Source: an uncultured Candidatus Saccharibacteria bacterium (GTDB taxonomy: Bacteria > Patescibacteria > Saccharimonadia > Saccharimonadales > UBA4665). Taken from it: 47,558 bases of DNA. The number at the start of each line of letters is the position of its first letter. The stretch's first letter is position 1. Under the pieces are notes generated by a model. The model saw nothing but the letters and a program-made list of their open reading frames with translations, was not told the DNA's origin and made no database searches. Positions 39,306 through 46,807 of this stretch are shown in pieces. Made by a program: the position numbers and the translations under genes. Where the stretch lies: positions 1 through 47,558 of the forward strand of contig CAMLRZ010000008.1 in the NCBI GenBank assembly GCA_946482575.1, read 5' to 3'.

Positions 39306-40869
39306 AAGGAGACTCATCATTTGATGGGTCTTTTTTGTTGGCTTCAAATTGTTTTTCTATCTCTGATAATTCATCAAATACTGGGCTAATTTCGGCGGAT
39401 CCAAAACTTTTATCAGGATTTACGTAAATTCCGTTCTTGTAGATAGCATTTTGGAACCGACGCTTATCTTCGAGGGAAGCAGTGCGCCAAATGTTCGGTA
39501 CATCCGCTAAAAACGCTACGGCCTGATCGACAATCTGATCCTTATTAAGCTCAGAGCTGCGCAATCGCTCACGAGCGATCTCAAGCTCCTCCTTCTTAAC
39601 TGCAAAGCGCTGGTTCTGCTCGTTATAAACCTCATCGTTTGAAATACGTCCAGTCATCCAACGGTCAAATAGCTCATTCTTTAGGTCTTCCGTTTTAGTA
39701 ATCTCTTCGTCAAGCTTGCGCCGCTTATCTTGTACCTCTCGGAACTCTTGATTCCAGCGCCGTATGACGATCTCTTTAAAAGCACCAAGCACCCATGAAC
39801 TGGGTTGCTTGGTGCTTAGAATTTCTTCAAATTTCTCATGCGCCTCTTCTTTTAAGATGCGCGTGGTCGTGCCATTTTTCTTTTTGGTACATTTTGTGCA
39901 ATGATAAGCTGGATAACGCTTTCCGCCGCGACCAGTAGATCCGCTCGTTGTGAGTTTGTGCTTGCATACAGCGCACATCAGATACTTGCTAAAAGGCCAT
40001 TCTGGGCCTTTAGGTGAGTCGTCAGACGAAGGAGTAGAGGATTGACCCTTATTGCCATCAAGGATGGCTTGTATGCGGTAGTACTGCTCCAATGTAATTA
40101 CGCCTGGATGAAGACCCTCTACAATCTTATTATCAGTTAGCTTGCCCTGTATGTATCCAGCATAGGCAATATTCCGAAGCATTTTAATTACGCCGTTCTT
40201 AGTAGGCGATGTACCTTTCTCGGTTTTTACACCTTTATCCGCCGCAAGCTTAATAGCTTCAGTTTGGGTATAATTGCCAGTCAGAAACTCACTAAAGAAG
40301 GCACGTACGCCGTCAATCGTCTCAGCATGAAAGGCAAGAGTAGGCCGTTTGAGTTCATCTTTAACGTTGATGTAGCCGATAGGCGGACGGCTAACCCAGG
40401 CTCCTTCCATAACACGAGCAACCATACCACCGCGCGATCTTTCAGCCCTAACGTCATTATCGAATTGCGCAAAAGAGGCTAACACATTTTCGAGTAGTGT
40501 ACCTGTAGTAGAATCGTTGATCGGTTCAGACGCCGACCAAAGTACGATACCTAGCTTTTTCAGAAGCGCCCGTAATGCGGCATGGTCTTCTACCTTGCGA
40601 GAAAAGCGATCAATCTTATAGACAATGAGGTGTCCGATTTCATCTTTATGTTGCCGACAAAATTCGAGCATACTTTGCAGTTGTGTGCGGTCAGCCGTCT
40701 TTGCACTTTCTCCTTCTTCAATGAACACCTTCTCAACAGATAGTTCTTTGCGTTGTGCATACTCTCTACAGATGCGCTCTTGTTCGCCAAGCGACATATT
40801 ATCTACTTGGCGGTCGCTACTGACACGCACGTAAATTACAGATTTTGTCTTAATAACAGTCTTAGTCAT
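39265..40869 (-). CDS. Large serine recombinase/integrase
   Basis: 534-aa site-specific recombinase. It has a resolvase catalytic domain (about 10-155, nucleophile S17 in YVRVSSDRQ, IYKIDRFSR arginines), a recombinase domain (about 160-290, with GVIKMLRNIAYAGYIQG), a zinc ribbon (CAVCKH, then YHCTKCTKK, about 300-335) and a coiled-coil (about 370-460). It should integrate and, with a directionality factor, excise the element. AAGGAATGA precedes the ATG. The last 14 or so codons (from about PLVTSRR to the stop) are antisense to the tRNA-Glu 3' half, so integration at this site completes the reading frame. Confidence 0.94.
   Translation of the reverse strand: MTKTVIKTKSVIYVRVSSDRQVDNMSLGEQERICREYAQRKELSVEKVFIEEGESAKTADRTQLQSMLEFCRQHKDEIGHLIVYKIDRFSRKVEDHAALRALLKKLGIVLWSASEPINDSTTGTLLENVLASFAQFDNDVRAERSRGGMVARVMEGAWVSRPPIGYINVKDELKRPTLAFHAETIDGVRAFFSEFLTGNYTQTEAIKLAADKGVKTEKGTSPTKNGVIKMLRNIAYAGYIQGKLTDNKIVEGLHPGVITLEQYYRIQAILDGNKGQSSTPSSDDSPKGPEWPFSKYLMCAVCKHKLTTSGSTGRGGKRYPAYHCTKCTKKKNGTTTRILKEEAHEKFEEILSTKQPSSWVLGAFKEIVIRRWNQEFREVQDKRRKLDEEITKTEDLKNELFDRWMTGRISNDEVYNEQNQRFAVKKEELEIARERLRSSELNKDQIVDQAVAFLADVPNIWRTASLEDKRRFQNAIYKNGIYVNPDKSFGSAEISPVFDELSEIEKQFEANKKDPSNDESPLVTSRRIELRLPG
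39309..39336 (+). terminator. Terminator of tRNA-Glu
   Basis: AGACTCATCA and TGATGGGTCT pair with one mismatch, followed by a T-run (39331-39336). It lies inside the recombinase coding sequence of the opposite strand. Confidence 0.85.
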
Positions 40870-40913
40870 TTCATTCCTTATTTTCTACGTTGTTATGCGG
40901 AGGTTCAATAACC

Positions 40914-41117
40914 TTACGGAGGTTTTGGAACCAATCCTTCATCTTGCATTGATTGCTGGATGCTCTTAATGTAAAGATCCGCATACAGAGTAAGTTCATT
41001 GACGATATCGGTAATTTGCTCGTCACTGAATTGCTGAGATTGCTTGCCTGTAAGCTTGCGAAACTCAGCCACGCTCATAGTAGGTGGTGGTGCTTCAATC
41101 CTTTTGTGCCTAGCCAT
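40914..41117 (-). CDS. Small element-encoded protein (67 aa)
   Basis: 67-aa hydrophilic protein starting MARHKRIEAPPP. TMSVAEFRKLTGK is a helix often seen at the N terminus of small phage proteins but is not diagnostic. It overlaps the upstream 83-aa gene by eight bases and lies just before the recombinase on the same strand; an excisionase or other accessory role is conceivable, without evidence. The start at 41117 is chosen over a longer frame that would overlap more. Confidence 0.45.
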   Translation of the reverse strand: MARHKRIEAPPPTMSVAEFRKLTGKQSQQFSDEQITDIVNELTLYADLYIKSIQQSMQDEGLVPKPP

Positions 41118-41361
41118 GACGCCCCATCTTGTCAGGCATATCCTCAACGCTCAGAGTGTCGTCGCCATTCTCAAAGATAGCAACAGGTGGTGAACCGAGC
41201 GGCTGAACCATATCGTTATCGACGAGGCCGAGTGCAAAGGCCTTGAGGATATCTGCGCGATTGCGCCGATACTCCTCTGGTGACATTTTTGCTATATCGC
41301 TTCGCTTGAAGCTTATGATAACGTCGGGGCGGTATGCCCGTATCTCTTGATCGTCAAACAT
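41110..41361 (-). CDS. Small element-encoded protein (83 aa)
   Basis: 83-aa acidic soluble protein (MFDDQEIRAYRPDVIISF... KMSPEEYRRNRADILKAFALGL). The helical centre is similar to short phage proteins, but I recognise no family. It overlaps the next gene by eight bases. The intergenic region on its right (41362-41501) is AT-rich and without other signals. Confidence 0.5.
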   Translation of the reverse strand: MFDDQEIRAYRPDVIISFKRSDIAKMSPEEYRRNRADILKAFALGLVDNDMVQPLGSPPVAIFENGDDTLSVEDMPDKMGRHG

Positions 41362-41501
41362 TAAAAAATTCCCTTTAGAAATAGTAAAAATCGACTTTCA
41401 TTAAGTCTTATTTACTCCTTCCAGAGAGAACGAATCTGTTTTTGACCAACCTACTGTACGGCACTAATCGGGCTGGGTGCGATCAGTGGCCTAGATGACT
41501 A

Positions 41502-41978
41502 TTATCGTGTGGCGATCTCCTTCTCGGGATACACAAGCGCAGACGCGATAATAGCAGAGATCTCCTCATCTATAGCACGTTCATCTGGCGCATCCTTCTT
41601 AACATCCGCTAAGCCTTTAACGTTCAGGATACTCTGCGCAAGTGTCTTTGCTGCCGAAACCCTAATGTTCGCTGGCGTAGGTTTACGGCAAAGCTCAATG
41701 AGTGTTGCTATCGCATCCCCGTACGCTGATCGAGCTAGCTGCCGAGCTTCACTAACGGCTTGGTCGGCAAGATACTCTCGCCATTCAAGCAATGCAGCTC
41801 GGCACGCTGTCCCTTCACGAAACAAGTCATCAACGGTATTTTTAGTTACTGCTCCACCAAATTTAGACATTACACGCTTAGCTATCTGAGCATGTGTGTA
41901 CCCACGTTCTTTCAGCTCAACCATGTGGCGCTTCGGCGCTGGAAGTTGGGAAAAGTTGGGTAATACTGTGGTGTCCAT
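41502..41978 (-). CDS. HTH protein resembling a terminase small subunit
   Basis: 158-aa protein. The N-terminal part (KRHMVELKERGYTHAQIAKRV) is a helix-turn-helix as in phage terminase small subunits and other DNA-binding proteins, followed by FGGAVTKNTVDDLF and a helical C-terminal part (about 60-145). The terminase reading is tentative because no large terminase gene lies in the element. The start at 41978 is chosen because the upstream TTG of the open frame belongs to a TTGACA-type -35 box. It may regulate the element. Confidence 0.5.
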   Translation of the reverse strand: MDTTVLPNFSQLPAPKRHMVELKERGYTHAQIAKRVMSKFGGAVTKNTVDDLFREGTACRAALLEWREYLADQAVSEARQLARSAYGDAIATLIELCRKPTPANIRVSAAKTLAQSILNVKGLADVKKDAPDERAIDEEISAIIASALVYPEKEIATR

Positions 41979-42041
41979 GCCACAAGGATCGCATACTTTT
42001 CGCTTATTAGCAAATATTAGTGCAAGGTCTGTCAAGGTTTG

Positions 42042-42608
42042 CTAATTTTTAAAGTCCTTATTCAACAAAGTCGTCTCCCAAATGCCAGGAATAACCTTTG
42101 TGTTGAGAACGTTCTTGTCTTCATTGAAGTTAATCTTGCTTGCTGCATCTTTTGTAAGCACCGTTTTATACACCGTACCATCGAACTCATTACCACCGGC
42201 ATCCTTTAACGGGAAGTAGGCTGCAACGCTTGCTTGGCGTACGTCTTTACCGCTTGTGTAGAGTTCCGCGTAAATCTCAGACATCTTGATTTCAATGCCT
42301 TTCTTGCGAAGCTCAGTTGAAACATTATCTGCGGCATTGTATTCAACGAATACGCCCCAGCCACCATCGGCCTGAGCGGCTACATCAACTTTACGCAGAT
42401 ACTCTTTATCCATGTTGTTCTTGCCGTTAAGCTGGTTGCTAACGATCTGCTTAAGTTGTTCGTCTTCGGGCTTGGTTTGGTCAACCGCTTGCGCGCCGCC
42501 ATTCTGTGCGGGCTGTTTTTCAGGGCCGGCAATGATTGCGATGGCTGAGATGAACAGGATTAAGGCGATGATTACGGTTAATATTTTATGCTTCTTGAAC
42601 CACTTCAT
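42042..42608 (-). CDS. Membrane-anchored extracytoplasmic protein (188 aa)
   Basis: 188-aa protein with a basic head (MKWFKKHK), one membrane helix (about 9-28), a Pro/Gln/Gly-rich spacer, and an external alpha/beta domain (about 55-185; GGWGVFVEYNAADN, ASVAAYFPLKDAGGNEFDG). AAGGAGTAACT precedes the ATG. No lipobox cysteine, so it is probably an uncleaved signal anchor. Unknown function; similar small domains occur in mobile-element proteins. It may serve surface exclusion or attachment, which is a guess. Confidence 0.6.
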   Translation of the reverse strand: MKWFKKHKILTVIIALILFISAIAIIAGPEKQPAQNGGAQAVDQTKPEDEQLKQIVSNQLNGKNNMDKEYLRKVDVAAQADGGWGVFVEYNAADNVSTELRKKGIEIKMSEIYAELYTSGKDVRQASVAAYFPLKDAGGNEFDGTVYKTVLTKDAASKINFNEDKNVLNTKVIPGIWETTLLNKDFKN

Positions 42609-42675
42609 AGTTACTCCTTTTTATGAAGATAAATAATGATTAATTATTATCATATTTACAGATTAAAATCAACAT

Positions 42676-42718
42676 AAATGAACCTCATCAGGTGTAGTCT
42701 GAAGAGGTTCATTTTGTC
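42676..42718. terminator. Bidirectional terminator-like hairpin
   Basis: AAATGAACCTC (42676-42686) pairs perfectly with GAGGTTCATTT (42704-42714), with A/T-rich sequence on both sides. It separates the leftward membrane-protein gene from the rightward XRE gene. Confidence 0.7.
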
Positions 42719-42730
42719 ATGTTAGTATAA

Positions 42731-42949
42731 ATGGCAAGATTAAGCGCATTACAGAAGTTGGGCAAAAAGGTTAGGCAATACCGCTTAGAGGCTGGCCTTT
42801 CTCAAGAAGCACTCGGTAATCTAACCGAGCTAGGCAGAAGCTATATATCAGGAGTAGAGCGCGGCGTGCGCAACCCTTCACTCCGCAGTATTGAGAGAAT
42901 TGCAAAGGTCCTTAAAGTAAAGGTTGCAGATCTGACCCAATACCCTTAA
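42731..42949 (+). CDS. XRE-family HTH regulator
   Basis: 72-aa stand-alone Cro/C1-type helix-turn-helix protein. The five-helix domain spans nearly the whole protein: VRQYRLEAGLSQEALG, ISGVERGVRNPSLRSI, then a KVADLTQ tail. It should bind DNA as a dimer and is the only plus-strand gene of the element, convergent with the cargo operon by four bases. It may be a repressor of the element or the antitoxin-like control gene of the cargo. TAGTAT lies very close to the ATG. Confidence 0.88.
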   Translation: MARLSALQKLGKKVRQYRLEAGLSQEALGNLTELGRSYISGVERGVRNPSLRSIERIAKVLKVKVADLTQYP

Positions 42950-43407
42950 TGCGGGCGCAAGAACAAATTACCCGATTGGTACGCAAGGACTTGCCTCGGA
43001 TAAGTAGCTAAGCTGGTTATCCGGTTCAGTGTTAGAAGTTGTGTCCGGGGTATAGTGCTTATGAAGTTCAAGTCCGCATAACCTTCTTTTATCCCCAGGA
43101 CGGCATCTGCTTTTAAATAGAAATAATAATTTACTGTCCTATTTCTGATACTATCGATAAAGCTTTCGGCACCTTTTTCGCTTTTACCACCGTCTACGAG
43201 GTCTTTCTTAAGATCGTCAAAGTTGTGTATCGGGCATAGTTGGATAAAATGCCTTCTTTGTAAGTCACACGTCTGTGTAATTATCAGGGCTTGCTTACGA
43301 AAAAGCTCGGTTGAACTTGTCCTACTTGATAAATCTGTAGCAATGAAAGGGAAATCAGAGAGAATATCGCCTTGAAACCATTCGTCCTGACAAGGCGCAT
43401 AAAACAT
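42946..43407 (-). CDS. Uncharacterised QGDI/CDL-motif protein (153 aa)
   Basis: 153-aa soluble protein. CQDEWFQGDILSDFPF at the start and KQALIITQTCDLQRRHFIQLCPI in the middle form a pattern (W-x-QGDI, then a strand ending in CDL) that I have seen in uncharacterised proteins of mobile elements, but I cannot name a family. It is the last gene of a three-gene operon behind an SDH_sah protease and a 96-aa protein (gap eight bases). A sensor, substrate or effector in a defence or toxin-type module is inferred from context only. Confidence 0.6.
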   Translation of the reverse strand: MFYAPCQDEWFQGDILSDFPFIATDLSSRTSSTELFRKQALIITQTCDLQRRHFIQLCPIHNFDDLKKDLVDGGKSEKGAESFIDSIRNRTVNYYFYLKADAVLGIKEGYADLNFISTIPRTQLLTLNRITSLATYPRQVLAYQSGNLFLRPH

Positions 43408-43415
43408 AATGCTAC

Positions 43416-43706
43416 CTAGCGGTTCAGGAGTTTACCATACACGGCTTTATTAACAGCTTCATCCATCTCTGGATCGGGCTGCTCGGTAAAGCTTTCAGAG
43501 GACGAGGGCTTAGGGAGAGATTGCCCGTCTTGAGTAAGTTCATAATTATTTGCGGTATGAGTCACCTTAAAGCCAGCTCCGGTAGAGTTACCAGAGGTGT
43601 TCTTATCTGTATTAATGATTGGCTGATTAGTAACGCTAATCGGCTTATCAGCTTGAGGCACCCCGTTCATTACGAGTATCCCACTTGAATATCCTAAAGT
43701 TTGCAT
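43416..43706 (-). CDS. Small disordered protein of protease operon (96 aa)
   Basis: 96-aa polar protein starting MQTLGYSSGILVMNGVPQ. The middle is rich in Asn, Thr and Ser, and the C terminus is acidic (ESFTEQPDPEMDEAVNKAV). The start at 43706 has AAGGAGG upstream, which overlaps the stop of the protease gene two bases away; the longer start would have none. Coupled translation suggests a partner or substrate of the protease. No homologue recognised. Confidence 0.6.
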   Translation of the reverse strand: MQTLGYSSGILVMNGVPQADKPISVTNQPIINTDKNTSGNSTGAGFKVTHTANNYELTQDGQSLPKPSSSESFTEQPDPEMDEAVNKAVYGKLLNR

Positions 43707-43708
43707 AA

Positions 43709-44698
43709 TTACCCCTCCTTGACCCACCCCTGGTCGTTTACGTTTACATGCGGACCATCATCTCCTTGAGTAATCGAGACGGTTGATTTGAATACCTTTG
43801 CAGTTGATGAGCTGAATAGCATAGCCCTGATTGCTTCCTCGCTGTAGGGCTTTTTTCCTTGTAGGAGTTCCGCTGGATTAAAAGCCTGATCGGCCTTAGT
43901 GGCTTCATTAATACTACTTGCGAATGTCTCTATTGCACTCTCTAGGCCGTCCTGAGCAAAAATAATACTGTCGCCTAGTCCCACATACGTTTTTGCTTCT
44001 GATCGAGAAATAAGATGCTTGTGAGAGAATAACTTCTCGGTTAAATGCTCAATGATTTGTTTTTCCGCACTACTACCGATCTTCTTATTACGTGTATTTA
44101 GCATTTTTGCCGCAAGTGAACGTATTAAAGCGTGAGTTCTAAACATCGAACCAATGATAGTTGGAGGAATTTGGTTCGTTAAATTCTCAAATGCCTTTTC
44201 TAGTCCGGCACCACCAGCTAGACCAGCTTTGTTTTTCGCAAATTCAATATAACCAGTGACGTCTTCCACTTCAACATTCATTTGTTGCCCTTTAATGATT
44301 ACCTGCGCCTGGGGGTCAACAGGACTTAAGAATGAGTCGGGGTTCATATATATCTTATCTGCGGCAATTGAAATAAGAGTACCGGCACTTAATGCTCGGC
44401 TTACTACGACTACTTGAAGTTCTTTGCAGTATTCTCTCAGTAGAGAAACCATTGGCCACGGGGCCGCTAAGTCGCCACCATTGGTGTGGAGTAGAAGAAC
44501 AAGCTTCTTATCCTTCTCGATTGTTTTTAATTGCTCCGCAAGGTGTGCAACAACGTCAGTTGCTACGGCTGCTCCAAATACTGGGCTAGGTTCTCGTGTA
44601 GAAGTAACGTAGACAATATAAGAGTCTGCTCCAGTCAGTTTTTTGACCGCTTCAGCCTGTTCGCGTAGTGTTGCTAATTGTGTAGTAAAGCCCGACAT
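43709..44698 (-). CDS. SDH_sah/ClpP-fold serine protease
   Basis: 329-aa soluble protein of the SDH_sah (serine dehydrogenase proteinase) group of ClpP/SppA-fold proteases. The nucleophile is probably S104 in SRALSAGTLIS, preceded by the oxyanion-hole strand LLLHTNGGDLAAPW and followed by FLSPVDPQAQV. No membrane helix, unlike SppA. AAGGTAAAT precedes the ATG and TATACT lies 19 bases upstream. First gene of the cargo operon of the tRNA-Glu element. Family members are widespread on mobile elements, and a role in phage defence or element maintenance is plausible but unproven. Confidence 0.85.
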   Translation of the reverse strand: MSGFTTQLATLREQAEAVKKLTGADSYIVYVTSTREPSPVFGAAVATDVVAHLAEQLKTIEKDKKLVLLLHTNGGDLAAPWPMVSLLREYCKELQVVVVSRALSAGTLISIAADKIYMNPDSFLSPVDPQAQVIIKGQQMNVEVEDVTGYIEFAKNKAGLAGGAGLEKAFENLTNQIPPTIIGSMFRTHALIRSLAAKMLNTRNKKIGSSAEKQIIEHLTEKLFSHKHLISRSEAKTYVGLGDSIIFAQDGLESAIETFASSINEATKADQAFNPAELLQGKKPYSEEAIRAMLFSSSTAKVFKSTVSITQGDDGPHVNVNDQGWVKEG

Positions 44699-44885
44699 AT
44701 TTACCTTATAATTTTAGTATACAGTAAATCTTACATGTTGTTGGGTCTGGTGTCGATATCTTCATGCTAATTGATTCTAATACTCCTCGGTACTTATAAC
44801 ATTTGTTTTACTAGAGAAGTACCCCTAAACAGATCAGCCCACCGCAACAGTTCTCCCTTGAGTCGGTTCCAATCCGTAATATGAA

Positions 44886-44929
44886 AGGTCACCAAGAAAA
44901 GAGTCTCAGCTTTAGCCTGGGGCTTTTTT
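44886..44929 (+). other. Right attachment repeat and displaced terminator
   Basis: AGGTCACCAA (44886-44895) repeats the tRNA-Glu 3' end. AGTCTCAG (44902-44909) and CTGGGGCT (44917-44924) pair with two T-G wobbles and are followed by TTTTTT, probably the original tRNA terminator. The rest of the 308-base gap (44699-45006) holds only the TACTAT -10 of the deaminase gene (44993-44998). Confidence 0.65.
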
Positions 44930-45006
44930 CTTGTTTGCATTTAGTAACGAGATTCGTAGCCAGTCTCGATATCTTTCGTTCAGTATTTCTGATACTATCT
45001 ACAGAT

Positions 45007-45438
45007 ATGAACCCAGAAAAAATCATGAAGATAGCCCTCGAAGAGGCTCAGATTGCAGTAAATGAAGGGAACGCTCCTTTTGCTTGCATCGTTGTCGACA
45101 AGCAGGGTGCAGTTGTCCTCAGAGAACATGATCGGGTCAATGAACACACAGATCCCACGGCACACGGCGAGGTTAACGCAATTCGTAGGCTGTGTAAGAA
45201 GTTAAATGTGCTATCTCTCCGCGACTATATCTTTGTTGCCACGTCAGAACCCTGTCCTACCTGCATGACGGCCATGATTAAAGCTAAAGTAGAGCAGGTA
45301 TTTTATGGAGCAAAGACTGAGCCAACCGCCTCTTTGCCTATCCCCGCCCAAGATATCGCCAAGTTATCAAAAAAGTATCCCATTACGGTGACTGGTGGTA
45401 TTCTTGCAGATGAATGTATGGAGCAGCGTAGCCGTTAG
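45007..45438 (+). CDS. Nucleoside/nucleobase deaminase (CDA fold)
   Basis: 143-aa zinc-dependent deaminase of the cytidine-deaminase fold, similar to guanine deaminase and TadA. The zinc and catalytic motifs are AHGEVNA (His and Glu) and SEPCPTCMTAM (two Cys). The C-terminal part is that of the guanine deaminase group rather than TadA, but the substrate remains open. The start at 45007 is chosen because TACTAT (44993-44998) ends eight bases upstream; the longer frame runs through the attachment repeat and terminator. First host gene right of the element. Confidence 0.85.
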   Translation: MNPEKIMKIALEEAQIAVNEGNAPFACIVVDKQGAVVLREHDRVNEHTDPTAHGEVNAIRRLCKKLNVLSLRDYIFVATSEPCPTCMTAMIKAKVEQVFYGAKTEPTASLPIPAQDIAKLSKKYPITVTGGILADECMEQRSR

Positions 45439-45464
45439 CATTGCCAGAACTTAAAAAGCAAAAT

Positions 45465-46706
45465 CTACAGCTGCGAGTAATCGTGTGTGCCAGCATCGTA
45501 GTCTACGATAATGCCCAAATCGGGTGCTTGCACTTGCGTCCAGCCGCCATTTAGTATGTATGGTGCGGTACGGCGCAGGGGATTGGTTCGTAACATCGGG
45601 AAGCGCGGTCGAACCACGCCAACATCCGATCCGGTGGCGGCATATTGTGAGCCGCTCATCCCAAAACCATCAAGACGCCAAGTGCGAGATAACGCTTCGG
45701 CAACGCCACGGAACGCATCAATTTCGGAGTCGGTTCTGCCGGAATATCCCACGATGTTGACGCAGAAAATCCGAATCCCCAGGCTGTTCCTGTACGAACG
45801 CGAGGCGTCACCCCGTGTTTTGACGTCAGAAAATGTTGCATAGTAAGGGCTGCTGTAGCTGTCGGTGTTGGCCACCCAGGATTCAAGCAAATGGACGTCG
45901 CTGCTGTTGGCATGGGTAGCGGTGCCGCCGGGATTGTAGACGGGGTCTACGGCTGACGAGAATACTTCGTCGGGGTTAAAGACGTTAAGAATCGCTCCAA
46001 CTCCTTTGCTGTGAATGTAGTCGATAATTGCGTTTTGGCGCGTGCGACTAACGCCGTACGCGTACCCAATAACATCGCAGAAAATACCGCCCGCACCTAT
46101 GTCTATCCACTCGTCTATCTGAGTTTGGAGCTCTGCAAGGGTGTAGTTTCCTGTGGTTACGCCGCAATCTATGTAGCCCCACACCACCGTATCGGCATTG
46201 AGCGCGGCCAGTTTTGTTATGATTGCCGTGGTGTTGCCGTAATCGGAATGTCCTGGATCTTGCAGGCCAGCACCCAACACGACATCGTCGTATCGCGCGA
46301 GCACACCTGCGGCGTAATCATTGTCGTAACGGGCATTGATAATATTTGGTGGTGCATAGAATATCAGCAATGACCGCAAGCCATCGGCGTTCGATGCGCC
46401 TCCGGCAAGTTTTGCGGCAGTCACGGCACCGTCGGCTATTGCACTCGTGGTTACTGCTCCTGCAACCAGGGAGGCGCTGGACGCCGTTCCGCTCAGCGCG
46501 CCACCAAGACTGGGATTAGGATTGTTCAGTTTTGTTTGAACGGCACCCGCAAGCTTTGCCTCGCTTACGGCATTGTCTTGGAGTTGTGAGCTGGCAACGA
46601 CGTTTTCTTTCAGCTCGCCAGTTGCGGTATGCGACTGCTCCAAATAGTCATTTAGTACGTTGCCCCAATCGCCGTCGTCGGCTCCCGGAATTGGTAATCT
46701 TGCCAT
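45465..46706 (-). CDS. Surface protein: spike-like N terminus plus TIM-barrel glycosidase-like domain
   Basis: 413-aa protein. The N terminus (ARLPIPGADDGDWGNVLND, then SHTATGELK) is like phage or bacterial spike/fibre attachment domains. Residues 35-105 contain short Ala-rich repeats (VTTSAIADGAVTAAKLAGG type), typical of trimeric fibres. From about 108 a TIM-barrel domain similar to spherulation-specific family 4/GH114-type glycosidases follows: LIFYAPPNIINA, VVWGYIDCG, GGIFCDVIGYAYG with D as likely catalytic residue. There is no obvious signal peptide. It may be an attachment and glycan-degrading fibre. Its TATACA box lies 11 bases before the ATG. Confidence 0.7.
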   Translation of the reverse strand: MARLPIPGADDGDWGNVLNDYLEQSHTATGELKENVVASSQLQDNAVSEAKLAGAVQTKLNNPNPSLGGALSGTASSASLVAGAVTTSAIADGAVTAAKLAGGASNADGLRSLLIFYAPPNIINARYDNDYAAGVLARYDDVVLGAGLQDPGHSDYGNTTAIITKLAALNADTVVWGYIDCGVTTGNYTLAELQTQIDEWIDIGAGGIFCDVIGYAYGVSRTRQNAIIDYIHSKGVGAILNVFNPDEVFSSAVDPVYNPGGTATHANSSDVHLLESWVANTDSYSSPYYATFSDVKTRGDASRSYRNSLGIRIFCVNIVGYSGRTDSEIDAFRGVAEALSRTWRLDGFGMSGSQYAATGSDVGVVRPRFPMLRTNPLRRTAPYILNGGWTQVQAPDLGIIVDYDAGTHDYSQL

Positions 46707-46807
46707 GTCTTTTTAAGTGTATATAAAATTTTGCGATACTGCTATTGTTTTTTGAGTTTGGCCTTCGCCCGGCCAGGTTAGGGCTTTTCTTTTGGTATAG
46801 TAAACGT

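Larger units (their letters stand above)
39297..44895. mobile_element. Integrative element in tRNA-Glu (about 5.6 kb)
   Basis: AGGTCACCAA occurs at 39297-39306 (tRNA-Glu 3' end) and again at 44886-44895. Between them lie a large serine recombinase at the tRNA end, small uncharacterised genes, an XRE regulator and a three-gene cargo. Each repeat copy is followed by a terminator (39309-39336 and 44902-44929), as expected if the element brought a replacement tRNA tail plus terminator and displaced the original terminator to the right. Gene content looks phage- or satellite-like without structural genes. The exact crossover bases are not known. Confidence 0.75.

Noticed and set aside
44846..44895. 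A truncated second tRNA at the right end of the element
   Set aside because: TCGG-TTCCAAT-CCG looks like a T-arm, but the acceptor side does not pair and the only firm identity with tRNA-Glu is the 10-base repeat.
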